A stretch of 64,000 bases of DNA, taken from assembly GCF_028745735.1 (NCBI RefSeq), contig NZ_JAQZSM010000021.1:1-64000 (forward strand). Direction: 5' to 3'. Positions 45,601 through 54,334 of the stretch are shown piece after piece (the first letter of the stretch is position 1; each line of letters opens with the position of its first letter). The position numbers and the translations under genes are program-made. Source of the DNA: Roseinatronobacter alkalisoli. Lineage in GTDB: Bacteria; Pseudomonadota; Alphaproteobacteria; Rhodobacterales; Rhodobacteraceae. The notes under the pieces were generated by a model that saw only the letters and a program-made list of their open reading frames with translations, made no database searches and had not been told where the DNA came from.

Positions 45601-48256
45601 CGACGATAAGGCCGCCAGGAAGATCTTTTGGGATAGTTGGTCGCCAGAACTGCTAAAGTGGTTCACGCAATCGGTGGAGAGTGGGTATCGTTGCCTGAAC
45701 GGCAGCGAGCTTTCGCTCCAGTTTGATGGCGCCTGGGTGCATTGCTCAAGTTGCAAATCAGTCCATCGTCCTATCCCCGGCATTGAAAGCTGCCTTGACT
45801 GCGGAAGTGATACCGTCTCCGCCCTTGATCCAGATGCCGACCAGGTCTTCCTTGCGCGCAAAGGTTTTTATCGCAAACCGGTTACGCAGGCCCTTGAGGA
45901 TCCGCCGCGGCAGCCGATGGCGCTCATTGCCGCTGAGCACACCGCCCAGCTCAACGCACCGCAAAACGAGGATGTGTTCTCCAAGGCGGAAGAGAATGAG
46001 CTCTTATTCCAGGATATCGCGCTAAGCGGAAGCGGCCTCGGCGGGCGTTCCACCGCGATCGACATTCTGTCCAGCACGACGACGATGGAAGTCGGTATTG
46101 ACCTCGGGGCCTTGTCGGGCGTGGCCCTGCGGAACATGCCACCGGGGCGCGCCAACTATCAGCAGCGGGCAGGCCGCGCGGGTCGCCGCGGCAATGCTGT
46201 GGCCACAGTCGTAGCGTTTGGGAGCGCAGACAGCCACGATGAGCACTATTTCTCCCAGCCCGACGAGATGATCCGGGGAGATGTGATCGACCCGAAGTTG
46301 ACATTGGACAACCCCGAGATCGTGCGCCGTCACATCCGCGCGTTCCTCTTGCAGAACTATCACCAGGATCGTCTTCCGATCATCGACCCGGACCAGCCAC
46401 ACGACCTGTTTTCGGTTCTGGGAAGCGTTTCCGGCTTTCGAAAGGCGGATTCACTTTTGAATCGGGACGACTTCGCCGTATGGCTCGCCGGTAACGAGGT
46501 GGCGTTGCATACGCGTATAGCCGGCTGGATTCCGGAGCAGTTATCCAAAGAAGATCGGGCCCTTCTCCTCGGCGAATTCGTCAATGATTGCCTTCAAGCT
46601 GTGGATGAGGCCATCGCTCCTGGTCCAGGCGAGGAGGATGAAAGTGAGGATGGAGACGATGAAGCCGGGGGCGATGAGGAAGCGGCCGAAGAGGGAGAAG
46701 AACGGCCGCAGCAAGCGTCCAGTCCAGGCAAGATGCTGGACCGGCTCCTCTACTGCGGGAAGCTTCCCCGATACGCATTTCCGACCGATGTTGCGACCTT
46801 CCACGTATTCGATCGCGACCGGTCGTCCCGCCACCGGCACATCATGAAGTTCGCGCCCTCTCAGGGTTTGCCGATAGCGCTATCCCAATATGCTCCGGAC
46901 AAGCAGGTCTGGATTTCGGGCAAGTGTTATACATCGGGTGCGATCTACTCGGTCATGAAGGACGACCGCTTTCAGGCATGGGAGAACAAGCGTCTCTACA
47001 TGGAATGCAGCGATTGTGGTTTTGCCCGAACGTTCGACACGGGCGAAATCGTCCGCAACGACACGACCGACTGCGAGGCCTGCGGCGGTGAAAGCACATT
47101 TGGTCCCGCCCGCTACTGGATACGGCCGCCGGGGTTCGCGCATCCGGTCAGCGTCGAAGAGATGACGTCGCCTGATGAAATCCCGGAAACCAGCTATGCC
47201 ACGCGCGCAAAATTGACGATGGGCACGCCCGGAGACGATGAGGGCTGGACCGAAGCCAACGAGCGCATTCGTAGCCTGAAAACCCGGCGGCATCTCTTGG
47301 TGTCGAATACCGGCCCGCAGCAGGAGGGATATAACTACTGTGTCAAATGCGGGCGAATAGAAGCGAGCAACACGCCCTCGCCGATGCTGGCGGCGCCGCA
47401 TCGCAAGCCTTTCCCGGACGATGACGACAAGCTCATGTGTGACGGAATCGGACCAAGTCGCCATTTGGTGCTCGGGACTGACTTCATTACGGACATCGCC
47501 CTGTTCTCAATGCGCGTAGCCGCGCCGCTCAAGCTGAAGCCGGGGCACTACTCAACGGACGTAGCGCTGCGAACTGCTAGCGAAGCGCTGGCCAAGGCGG
47601 CATGCCAGATACTGGAGATCGAGCCCGGCGAGTTGATGGCCGAGTATCGGCCGGCGCTTACCCCGGCCGGCAAGAGCGGGTTGGAAGCAGAGATCTTCCT
47701 CTATGACACGCTTCCTGGCGGCGCCGGTTTTGCAAGTCAGTTTGCAGATCGGGGACTTGAGCTGTTTCAGCGCGCACTCCACTTGCTGAAAGCCTGCCCC
47801 GAGGACTGTGACGCTTCGTGCTACCGCTGTTTGCGGAGCTTCAAGAACAAATTCGAACATCGCCTGCTCGACAGGCATGTCGGAGTCGAACTGCTGGAAT
47901 ATCTGCTGACAGGACAGAACCCCGGATTCAGCGTTGAACGCCTCAAGCGATCTACCGCCTTGCTGCTGAACGATCTCCTCCGGCGCGACGAAGGGATGGC
48001 GACATTCGAGGCTGGCCCAATAATCACCTATGGGAATGGGAAGGCAGTCACAGCTCCAATTCTAGCTGAATGCAAAGGGCGGAAGTTCGTCATTGCGCTT
48101 TCCGGTCCTTTGACGACAGGTCATCCCGCTGATCCTGCCATTGCCGAACTTCGGGACAGCGGCACCGAGTATCAAGTCATTGTGGAGAATGAACTTGTCA
48201 TTCGGGGGAACCTCCCAACAGCAACACGTACCATCTACCAACAGATTACCGGTTGA
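42695..48256 (+). CDS. druE: Druantia DruE-like giant helicase (DEAD/DUF1998)
   Basis: This 1,853-aa superfamily 2 helicase has Walker A VIMTGTGSGKTESFLLPIL near residue 118, motif II LVVLDEAHLYRGAAGAE near 342, motif III-like VICATASFKD, and the C-terminal helicase lobe with LSSTTTMEVGIDLGALSGVA and YQQRAGRAGRRGN near 1,120-1,160. Cys pairs near 555-600 and 1,440-1,470 look like zinc-binding modules. The C-terminal DUF1998 region carries YDTLPGGAGFASQF and a final CPEDCDASCYRCLRSF cluster. DruE is the common core of all Druantia types. It has a strong ribosome site (GGGAGGGGGACAAGT). Confidence 0.9.
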   Translation: MQTIKETIENLHSSLSDYIEATYHISAPSLIAQRQRLLERDGVIHRVPYLESTPKYQTGDTFGSMIGLPPAAQTLFSRLSAPRDGRPRLIYDPPYKHQAESLRHNLIDGKNLVIMTGTGSGKTESFLLPILGKFAQEAQTRPGVFAEQPAMRALIMYPMNALVNDQLGRLRALLGDPRLVSTFKEWCGRPPRFARYTSRTPYAGIRTSKKDSSRLQAFDSFYVDVLRRADSDDADEKAQAVELLTALKDRGKWPAKPDLEAWYGQKGSAWQDRKTGEFVRAVTLPDDSELLTRHEVQATPPDLLVTNYSMLEYMLMRPIERPIFDRTREWLADNPDETFLVVLDEAHLYRGAAGAEVGLLLRRLRDRIGVPEERFRVICATASFKDAGYAPAFGSQLSGIPAHTFVPIEGTLDLKEGAGKGTLADAEALSGIDLNGFYEADTDDAKLALITPLLDYRDVTGAESTERGLFDALKSIPPMCALINATMKEARPIAELGTFLFADDVPSKMADEAVTVLMALGSIARPEPNLPGLLPCRIHYFFRGLPGLWVCMDPDCSELAEDQRDGICGNMYSQPSEECGCGARVLELFTCRNCGTAYARAYTDDVDSPRALWSEPGEQLRMASGETNPLLPIDLLLEQPAHDDGAEPADYDLETGQLNPLSPGPRMRTVFIRQDRLNDTADDENENDTSFESRGQFTPCAVCGKTARFGRSYVQDHQTKGDQPFQALLARQIQIQPPGPQEATPFAPLRGRKVLAFSDSRQVAARLAPNLQMYSERDSLRPLIISGFNWLKEQDAIRPHLNLDDLYFGVLLASKRLNVRLRPEMRGGENFDAEEVVDEAVHKDDLDDPSTLLSLLLEIRSHRPPESLLSSMLTTLTDRFWGMEPLALATLKESDRHTKKILGLPSIPGVAETDEAKLAIARYWLRCWNNNGFRLAQMPGTWINRPPSEGFRVKPRNPKAKIKAIESVIDDKAARKIFWDSWSPELLKWFTQSVESGYRCLNGSELSLQFDGAWVHCSSCKSVHRPIPGIESCLDCGSDTVSALDPDADQVFLARKGFYRKPVTQALEDPPRQPMALIAAEHTAQLNAPQNEDVFSKAEENELLFQDIALSGSGLGGRSTAIDILSSTTTMEVGIDLGALSGVALRNMPPGRANYQQRAGRAGRRGNAVATVVAFGSADSHDEHYFSQPDEMIRGDVIDPKLTLDNPEIVRRHIRAFLLQNYHQDRLPIIDPDQPHDLFSVLGSVSGFRKADSLLNRDDFAVWLAGNEVALHTRIAGWIPEQLSKEDRALLLGEFVNDCLQAVDEAIAPGPGEEDESEDGDDEAGGDEEAAEEGEERPQQASSPGKMLDRLLYCGKLPRYAFPTDVATFHVFDRDRSSRHRHIMKFAPSQGLPIALSQYAPDKQVWISGKCYTSGAIYSVMKDDRFQAWENKRLYMECSDCGFARTFDTGEIVRNDTTDCEACGGESTFGPARYWIRPPGFAHPVSVEEMTSPDEIPETSYATRAKLTMGTPGDDEGWTEANERIRSLKTRRHLLVSNTGPQQEGYNYCVKCGRIEASNTPSPMLAAPHRKPFPDDDDKLMCDGIGPSRHLVLGTDFITDIALFSMRVAAPLKLKPGHYSTDVALRTASEALAKAACQILEIEPGELMAEYRPALTPAGKSGLEAEIFLYDTLPGGAGFASQFADRGLELFQRALHLLKACPEDCDASCYRCLRSFKNKFEHRLLDRHVGVELLEYLLTGQNPGFSVERLKRSTALLLNDLLRRDEGMATFEAGPIITYGNGKAVTAPILAECKGRKFVIALSGPLTTGHPADPAIAELRDSGTEYQVIVENELVIRGNLPTATRTIYQQITG

Positions 48257-48261
48257 AGTAG

Positions 48262-48516
48262 ATGATAGAACTGGTTGGTATCGGCGAGGGCAAGGAATTC
48301 GAGGCTGCATTGCATTTGCGCAAGCAACTGCTTGCCGTCTGGCCTGATCTCAGCCAGCACGCTGACGACCATGTGAAGATCTTCGTCGGCTTGAAGCTTT
48401 ACGGCCATCCAATCGAAGACATCGATCTGTTTGTGGTGGGGCAATTCTCCGAGCCACGCGAGTTTGACATCGAGACCGCAGCATCGTGGTCCGCCCTGAA
48501 CGAACACTCGCTTTGA
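48262..48516 (+). pseudogene. Truncated gene after druE, NERD-like N-terminus
   Basis: The 84-codon frame starts 5 bases after the druE stop. It encodes MIELVGIGEGKEFEAALHLR and VGLKLYGHPIEDIDLFVVG, which looks like the start of a nuclease-related (NERD-type) helicase or nuclease. It ends shortly after EPREFDIE in sequence that does not continue the fold, next to IS-derived DNA. I read it as the cut-off last gene of the Druantia operon. The family call is tentative. Confidence 0.5.
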
Positions 48517-48540
48517 ACCGCCCCGGGTTTTCCGGAACCG

Positions 48541-48870
48541 TCACAGGGCTGGACGGGCCACGAATGGATGGCTACCCCGTGGAACTGTAGAAGGGCGCAA
48601 GATGCTGGCGGATACCGGACAGATCGACAACCGCTCAACCGAGCGCAGCAAGTGATCTTGCGGGACATGCCCTTCGATCGAAAACTCATTGAATAGCGCG
48701 CTCTGCGGTTTTGCCGCAACCCCATCATCGCCGTCCACCGCCGCCAAACCTGAAGAAAGTGAATTAGCAATCAGCCAAGCAATAAAGCAGAGTTTTTCAA
48801 CAGAATAGGCAGAAAGCCGCCCTTGCAAGCTATGAAGAACTGGCACAAAACTCAAGCCAGCGCTGTTCAA
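48541..48870 (-). pseudogene. IS1182-family transposase remnant
   Basis: On the minus strand the frame gives LFNEFSIEGHVPQDHLLRSV, the N-terminus of IS1182-type transposases. A shift of frame then yields DLSGIRQHLAPFYSSTG and a stop, where the family normally continues. Upstream lies GTTGAAAAACTCTGC, common near the ends of such elements. Only the first ~60 codons remain. It marks the right edge of the defence island. The junction near 48,514 (TGAACCGCCCCGGGTTTTCC) may belong to yet another IS end. Confidence 0.65.
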
Positions 48871-48909
48871 GAGACAGTCTTACTACCTGCCGGGATGTGA
48901 CATCCTAGT

Positions 48910-50283
48910 CTAGATAATGGTGCCGTAAAGCTGCCATTCCAGTTCCGTTACTTCCATGGAAAGCGAATAGTGTTCGCCTCGCTTCACGGCGGCGAACATC
49001 TGATGCAGAGGTGCCCCCAGAATGGACTTCATCGCTGTGGACCCATCAAATCGGTTGATCGCGTCCAGCCAACCGCCGGGCATGGCGGGATAATCGGCTG
49101 CGCCTTCCGGCCCTTCGGCACCCGGACCTTTTCCTGCGTCTATTCCGTCCAGTGCAGCCCCCAGCACGATAGCGGCGACAAGGTAAGGGTTGGCGTCGAC
49201 ACCGGCTACGCGGTGTTCAAAATGGCGGGTTTTCGGCGCACCGGATGGAATGCGCAGCGCGACATTGCGATCTTCTGCGCCCCAGGTATTGGCCGCCGGT
49301 GAATAGATTTTCCCGGCGAACCGACGCCAGCTGTTCAGCACAGGCGCAAGCACCAGCATCGATTCGGCCATACTGTCGCGCACGCCGCCAATGGCGCTGA
49401 GCATGCGCGGCGACAACGTGCCATCTGCCGGGTCCGCAAAGATATTCACGCCGGACGCGTCTGTCATCGACAGGTGCAGATGCATCCCCGAACCGGAGCT
49501 TTGTGCAAAGGGTTTCGACATGAAACAGGCTTCCATGCCGAAGCGCCGCGCGGTGGTGCGCAGCAGGCGTTTGCAGCGCACAATGTCATCCGCGGCGCGG
49601 GCCAGTTCCCGGTAGCGCAAAGTCAATTCGAATTGTCCCACCGCATATTCGGAAATCAGGCTTTCCATCGGCAGGTCCAGCGCCGCGGCACCCTCATAAA
49701 CAGCGTCAAAGAACGGTGCCATCTCGTCCAGTTCATCCACCGACATGCAGTTGGTACCGGACAGCCTGCGGCCTGTCATCGGTGCGCGGGCGGGTTGGGG
49801 CTTCCCGACTGCATCCCTGTCCTTGTCGATAAGGTAGAATTCCAGCTCCAGCGCGCCCATGGGCGTGTATCCCATCGCAACCGCGCGAGCGATCTGGGTC
49901 ATCATTGCGTTGCGCGGGTCAAAGGGTGTTGGGGCACCTTCGGGCGTTTCCATCTGCAACAGCACCATGCCCCGCCCGGTCGCTGTCTGATAGCCAAGCG
50001 TATGGGGAACTGGCCAGCAACGGCTGTCGCCCCCGCCATCGGTCATCACGGCGATGGCCGCGTCAACGTCATGGCCTGACACATCCTGCGCAAACAGCGA
50101 CGCGGGCATGCCGCGCCCGGATGTGAACAGGCTTTCCAGTTCATGGCGCCGGATGATCTTGCCCCGCCCGATGCCGTGCAGGTCGCTGAGGATGATGTCG
50201 ATCGCCTGAACATCCGGATAGGCAGCCAGAAAGCCCTGCGCCTCGGACAGGGGTGCTTTCTGAAGGGGCGCAGTGGGTGTCAT
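48910..50283 (-). CDS. Glutamine-synthetase-like gamma-glutamyl amide ligase
   Basis: This 457-aa protein has the GS fold: ALELEFYLIDKD, EYAVGQFELTLRY, the ATP-site GSGMHLHLSMTD, and NVALRIPSGAPKTRHFEHRV, with PYLVAAIVLGAALDGI. The family includes PuuA, GlnA4 and other enzymes that join glutamate to amines other than ammonia. It is the last gene of a minus-strand operon with an aldehyde dehydrogenase and an SDR, which favours amine catabolism over ammonia assimilation. Its ATG follows GAGGACAAGAAG. The exact amine is unknown. Confidence 0.85.
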   Translation of the reverse strand: MTPTAPLQKAPLSEAQGFLAAYPDVQAIDIILSDLHGIGRGKIIRRHELESLFTSGRGMPASLFAQDVSGHDVDAAIAVMTDGGGDSRCWPVPHTLGYQTATGRGMVLLQMETPEGAPTPFDPRNAMMTQIARAVAMGYTPMGALELEFYLIDKDRDAVGKPQPARAPMTGRRLSGTNCMSVDELDEMAPFFDAVYEGAAALDLPMESLISEYAVGQFELTLRYRELARAADDIVRCKRLLRTTARRFGMEACFMSKPFAQSSGSGMHLHLSMTDASGVNIFADPADGTLSPRMLSAIGGVRDSMAESMLVLAPVLNSWRRFAGKIYSPAANTWGAEDRNVALRIPSGAPKTRHFEHRVAGVDANPYLVAAIVLGAALDGIDAGKGPGAEGPEGAADYPAMPGGWLDAINRFDGSTAMKSILGAPLHQMFAAVKRGEHYSLSMEVTELEWQLYGTII

Positions 50284-50301
50284 CTTCTTGTCCTCGTGGG
50301 T

Positions 50302-51741
50302 TTATCCGGCGAATGTATAGGCTGTTTTCACCGATGTGTAGAATTCTGCTGCATAGCTGCCCTGTTCCCGTGACCCGAAGCTGGACGCTTTGCGCCCCCC
50401 GAAAGGGACGTGATAATCCACACCGGCGGTCGGCAGGTTCACCATCACCATCCCGGCGCTGGAATGGCGCTTGAATTCACGCGCATGGCGCAGACTGGTG
50501 GTGCAGATGCCCGATGACAGACCGAACTGGGTGTCATTGGCCAGATACACGGCCTCGTCAAAATCATCCACCTTGATCACGCTGGCGCAGGGGCCAAAGA
50601 TTTCCTCGCGGGCGCTGCGCATCATGTTGCGGGCCCCCAGAAACAGCGCGGGGGATTGAAAATACCCGTCCGTGCCCCGATCAAGGCGCCCGCCACCCAG
50701 CACCTCGCAACCCTCTTCCGCTGCCAGCGCGACATAGGACAGGTTGCCGTCAAGCTGGTTCTGCGATGCCACTGGCCCGATCTGCATGCCTTCGGTCAGG
50801 GCATGTCCGACCTTCAGCGCCTGCATCTGGCGGCTGAGTTCCGCAACGAATGCGTCGTGAATGCCCGACTGCACGATCAGCCGCGATGACGCAGTGCAGC
50901 GCTGACCAGTCTGAAAGAACGCACCGTTCAGGCAGGCAGATACGGCGGTTGCAAGATCCGCGTCATTCATGACGACCATCGGGTTCTTGCCGCCCATCTC
51001 CATCTGCAATTTCTTCATGTTTGCGGCGCAGCCCGCCGCCAGTTGCCGCCCGACAGGCACCGAACCGGTAAAGGAAATGCCTGCGATGCGCGGATCAGCG
51101 GTCATTGCTTCGCCCACGACCGAGCCGCGCCCCATGACAAGGTTGAACACCCCTGCCGGGCAACCGGAACCGTGGATGATTTCTGCCAGAATATGCGCGC
51201 TTCCCGGCGTCAGTTCCGCGGGTTTGAAGATGACGCAATTGCCATAGGCCAGCGCGGGCGCGATTTTCCACGCGGGAATTGCAATTGGGAAGTTCCAGGG
51301 CGTGATCAGGCCGACAACGCCCAAAGCTTCGCGCGTAACCTCCACATCCACATCCGGGCGGACCGAGGCCAGCGCATCACCCGTCAGCCGCAACGCCTCG
51401 CCGGCGAAAAAGCGGAAGACATGCGCGGCGCGGCGGGTTTCCCCCAGTGCTTCGGGCAGAACCTTGCCTTCTTCGCGCGCCAGCATCTGCGCGATTTCAC
51501 CTTCGCGGCGGGTGATTTCAGCGGCCACGCGGTCCAGCAGATCGGCGCGCACCTGTGGCGATGCCGCCGCCCAGACAGGGGCCGCAGCCGCGGCGGCCGA
51601 AGCTGCGTCGGCCACATCCTGCGCGCGCCCACGGGCATAAGTCCCGATCAGGTCGGTCACATCCGACGGGCTGCGGTTCTCAGAAGCGTCATCCGCCCCG
51701 CGCCATGCGCCGCCGATCAGGTTTTCAAAAGTCTTGCCCAT
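50302..51741 (-). CDS. NAD(P)-dependent aldehyde dehydrogenase
   Basis: This 479-aa protein has VVGLITPWNFPIAIPAWKIA, the catalytic Glu in LQMEMGGKNPMVV, the catalytic Cys in GAFFQTGQRCTASSRLIV, and PFGGRKASSFGSREQG near the end. I start it at ATG 51,741 (MGKTFENLIGG), because the upstream extension reads into the intergenic gap. It probably oxidises the aldehyde formed by the neighbouring SDR, before or after glutamylation. The gene is 18 bases from the ligase gene and 19 from the SDR gene. Confidence 0.9.
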   Translation of the reverse strand: MGKTFENLIGGAWRGADDASENRSPSDVTDLIGTYARGRAQDVADAASAAAAAAPVWAAASPQVRADLLDRVAAEITRREGEIAQMLAREEGKVLPEALGETRRAAHVFRFFAGEALRLTGDALASVRPDVDVEVTREALGVVGLITPWNFPIAIPAWKIAPALAYGNCVIFKPAELTPGSAHILAEIIHGSGCPAGVFNLVMGRGSVVGEAMTADPRIAGISFTGSVPVGRQLAAGCAANMKKLQMEMGGKNPMVVMNDADLATAVSACLNGAFFQTGQRCTASSRLIVQSGIHDAFVAELSRQMQALKVGHALTEGMQIGPVASQNQLDGNLSYVALAAEEGCEVLGGGRLDRGTDGYFQSPALFLGARNMMRSAREEIFGPCASVIKVDDFDEAVYLANDTQFGLSSGICTTSLRHAREFKRHSSAGMVMVNLPTAGVDYHVPFGGRKASSFGSREQGSYAAEFYTSVKTAYTFAG

Positions 51742-51760
51742 GGCTGTCTCTCCTGTCGCC

Positions 51761-52522
51761 TTAGTCAGCGGTTGCGCCGCCATCGACCGGGATCAGCGCC
51801 CCGGTCATGTATTCTGCCGCGTCGGAGGTCAGAAAGGCCGTGACGCGCGCGATGTCTTCGGGGGTGCCGACGCGCCCCATCGGGATATTGGCCCCATAGC
51901 GGGCCAGCGCCTCGGCACGCGCGCGCCCTGTCAGCCCCGCCGCAAGCATGGGGGTGTCGGTATCGCCGGGACAGACCGCGTTGATGCGGATGCCTTCATG
52001 CGCATGGTCCTGCGCCATGCAGCGGGTCAGTTGCGCGACTGCCGCTTTCGAAACGGCATAGGCGACCGCCCCCTTCGCGCCGACCAGCGCCCAGTCCGAT
52101 GCGATGTTGACAATTGCCCCGCCGCCCTGCGCGCGCAGCGCAGGCAGCACTGCGCGCGACAGGCGGAAAACCGCGCCCAGATTGACATCCATGATCCGGT
52201 TCCAGACGGCATCGGTGGTGTCTTCGGCACGGCCATGGCTCAGAAGCCCTGCGTTGTTGATCAGTATGTCCACCCGCCCGAAGGCCGCGATTGCGGCCTT
52301 GATGACCGCTTCGGGGGCTGCGCTGTCCGACAGGTCAGCTGCGTGAAACACAACCTCGGTTCCTTCGGCCCGCAGCGCATCGGCCAGTTCGCGCCCGGCA
52401 TCTTCGCGGCGTCCAACCAGCAGTAATGCATGCCCCTGCGCGGCCAGTGCGCGGGCGATGGCGGCACCGATTCCCGATGTCGTCCCGGTAATGATGGCGC
52501 AGGTCTTCGCGCTTGGTGTCAT
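51761..52522 (-). CDS. Short-chain dehydrogenase/reductase
   Basis: This 253-aa classical SDR shows TGTTSGIGAAIARALAA (NAD(P) site), the NNAGLLSHG structural motif, catalytic Ser in IVNIASDWALVG, and YAVSKAAVAQL (Y-x3-K). It ends in the usual GALIPVDGGATAD. It is the first gene of the minus operon, and a TGCGATCGCA palindrome lies 39 bases before its start. An alcohol dehydrogenase role on a hydroxylated intermediate fits the operon, but the substrate is not known. Confidence 0.9.
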   Translation of the reverse strand: MTPSAKTCAIITGTTSGIGAAIARALAAQGHALLLVGRREDAGRELADALRAEGTEVVFHAADLSDSAAPEAVIKAAIAAFGRVDILINNAGLLSHGRAEDTTDAVWNRIMDVNLGAVFRLSRAVLPALRAQGGGAIVNIASDWALVGAKGAVAYAVSKAAVAQLTRCMAQDHAHEGIRINAVCPGDTDTPMLAAGLTGRARAEALARYGANIPMGRVGTPEDIARVTAFLTSDAAEYMTGALIPVDGGATAD

Positions 52523-52560
52523 GTGTATTCCTATGGTTGGCGTTGAGTATGGCTATCTTT

Positions 52561-52570
52561 TGCGATCGCA
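52561..52570. promoter_or_regulatory. Palindromic operator, copy 1 (TGCGATCGCA)
   Basis: A perfect 10-bp palindrome lies 39 bases upstream of the SDR start, in the divergent promoter region. The same sequence recurs at 52,680 and 57,598, also directly before genes of this cluster. A GntR/FCD regulator is encoded at 56,578-57,276 and is the most likely binder. The site position suits repression. Confidence 0.65.
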
Positions 52571-52679
52571 TAAGTCAATTGAGACCTTTTGTTTCGCGAT
52601 GAATTTTCAAATATACTAATAAATATCATTATTAGAACAAAATTTTTCTCTTGCGTGATGGTGTGTTCATATACGAAAA

Positions 52680-52689
52680 TGCGATCGCA
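52680..52689. promoter_or_regulatory. Palindromic operator, copy 2 (TGCGATCGCA)
   Basis: The same 10-bp palindrome lies 15 bases before the start of the plus-strand operon, close to its ribosome site (GGAG). Bound protein here would block transcription of that operon. Its centre is 119 bp from that of copy 1, so looping between the two is conceivable. Confidence 0.65.
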
Positions 52690-52704
52690 AATATGGAGTG
52701 CCGC

Positions 52705-53637
52705 ATGGAACAGGTTTCACACACACCTTCGGTTGCGATTCTGGGCGCTGGCCTTATTGGTGCCGGTTGGGCGGCCCTGTTCGTGCATCACGGCGCGAAT
52801 GTCCGGGTCTGGGATCCGGCAGCGGACGCGCTTGAGCAGCTTCAGGCGCGCATGCGCGCGCCGCTTGCGCAACTGGCGGATGTGTCACCGGATGCGGGGC
52901 CACGCGGCACACTGACGCTTTGCGCGTCCCTGTCTGATGCAGTGCGCGATGCGGATCTTATTCAGGAAAACGCACCGGAGAGTATTCCAGTCAAACATGC
53001 GCTTTATGCGCAGATTGAACCGCTGATGGCGGCGGGCGCGGTGCTTGCGTCATCCACATCGGCGCTGACATGGTCCGACCTTGGCCCCGGCCTGCAGGAT
53101 CCGTCGAAACTGATTACCGCGCATCCGTTCAACCCGCCGCATCTGGTTCCGCTCGTTGAAATTTACGGCACTGACCCCGCGCGCCTTGCGCGTGCCGAAG
53201 CGATCTATCGTTCAGCAGACCGCGTGCCTGTGCGCCTGAAGAAAGATGCCACCGGGCATATTGCGAACCGTCTGGCATCAGCGCTATGGCGTGAAGCGGT
53301 TCATATGGTTCAAGATGGCATCGCGGATGTGGAAGCGATTGACGCCGCGTTGGTCAACGGGCCGGGGCTGCGCTGGTCGGTGCTGGGGGCGCAAATGGCC
53401 TATCATCTGGGCGGTGGTGCGGGCGGCATGGCGGGCTATCTGGCCCATCTGGGGCCAAGTCAGGAACGCCGCTGGGCCGCATTGGGCAGCCCGACTTTGA
53501 GTGCCGATGTGCAGAACGCGCTTGTGGCCGGGGTGGCGCGCGAAGTCGGCGGGCGCAGCATCCGTGAACTGGAAGACGCCCGCGACAAGGCACTGATCGC
53601 GGTGTTGCGCGCCCGCAAGGTGGCCCCCCATGTCTGA
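52705..53637 (+). CDS. 3-hydroxyacyl-CoA/L-carnitine dehydrogenase-like enzyme
   Basis: This 310-aa protein has an N-terminal Rossmann fold (VAILGAGLIGAGWAALFVHH, VWDPAADAL), the catalytic region SSTSALTWSDL and ITAHPFNPPHLVPLVEIYG, and a C-terminal helical domain. Family members oxidise hydroxy acids such as L-carnitine, L-gulonate or hydroxyacyl-CoA with NAD. The ATG at 52,705 follows GGAGTGCCGC; another in-frame ATG lies 12 bases upstream. It overlaps the racemase-like gene by 8 bases. Substrate unknown. Confidence 0.85.
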   Translation: MEQVSHTPSVAILGAGLIGAGWAALFVHHGANVRVWDPAADALEQLQARMRAPLAQLADVSPDAGPRGTLTLCASLSDAVRDADLIQENAPESIPVKHALYAQIEPLMAAGAVLASSTSALTWSDLGPGLQDPSKLITAHPFNPPHLVPLVEIYGTDPARLARAEAIYRSADRVPVRLKKDATGHIANRLASALWREAVHMVQDGIADVEAIDAALVNGPGLRWSVLGAQMAYHLGGGAGGMAGYLAHLGPSQERRWAALGSPTLSADVQNALVAGVAREVGGRSIRELEDARDKALIAVLRARKVAPHV

Positions 53638-54334
53638 ACTGGCCGTGACCATGCCGCGCATCGCGCTGATCCATGCGCTGGAAGAATCGGTTGCCCCGAT
53701 CCGCGACGCCTTTGCCCGGCTCTGGCCCGAAGCGCAGATTGCCGATCTGCTGGACACATCGCTTTCCGCTGATCTGGCGCGTGCAGGCAGGCTGGATCAG
53801 GCGATGATAACCCGTTTTCTGAAGCTGGGGCGCTATGCGGCTTTGGGCAGTGGTGCGCAGGACACACAGGCGATTCTGTTCACTTGCTCGGCCTTTGGCC
53901 CGGCGATTGATGCAGTCAGGTCCGCGCTGTCCATCCCTGTCCTGCGCCCCAATCAGGCCGCCTTCGCAGAAGCGCTGATTTTGGGCGCGCGCATTGCGCT
54001 TGTCGTGACGTTTCCGCCCTCGCTGCCTGCGCTGATGCGCGAGCTTCAGGATATGGCCAGTGCGCTGGGCAAGACCATTCACATCACCCCCATTCTGGCC
54101 GATGGCGCGTTGGCCGCGCTGAAGGTCGGCGACGGGGCTGGCCATGATGCCATTGTTCTTGCGGCCTGCAAGGATATCGGCGCGCAGGATGTTGTCCTGC
54201 TGGGCCAATTCAGCTTAGCGCGCGCCGCCAGGGTTTTGCAGCCCTGCTTCGGCTGCCCCGTCATTACAACCCCCGACAGTGCCGTGCGCGCCCTGCGCCG
54301 CCTGCTTCCTTGTCCTGAAAGGACCGCATCATGA
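53630..54334 (+). CDS. Asp/Glu racemase superfamily protein
   Basis: This 234-aa protein shows [17 protein letters not shown] with a candidate catalytic Cys, [14 protein letters not shown], and the second-half motif [16 protein letters not shown]. The usual second active-site Cys region is present only as [13 protein letters not shown] near the C-terminus. Members racemise or isomerise acidic amino acids, hydantoins or maleate. It is co-translated with the aminotransferase (ATGA), so it may set the stereochemistry of that enzyme's substrate. Confidence 0.75.
   Translation: MSELAVTMPRIALIHALEESVAPIRDAFARLWPEAQIADLLDTSLSADLARAGRLDQAMITRFLKLGRYAALGSGAQDTQAILFTCSAFGPAIDAVRSALSIPVLRPNQAAFAEALILGARIALVVTFPPSLPALMRELQDMASALGKTIHITPILADGALAALKVGDGAGHDAIVLAACKDIGAQDVVLLGQFSLARAARVLQPCFGCPVITTPDSAVRALRRLLPCPERTAS

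Noticed and set aside
48399-48770. Minus-strand ORF of 123 codons
   Set aside because: It is in a different frame from the IS1182 remnant and has no similarity to a known protein.
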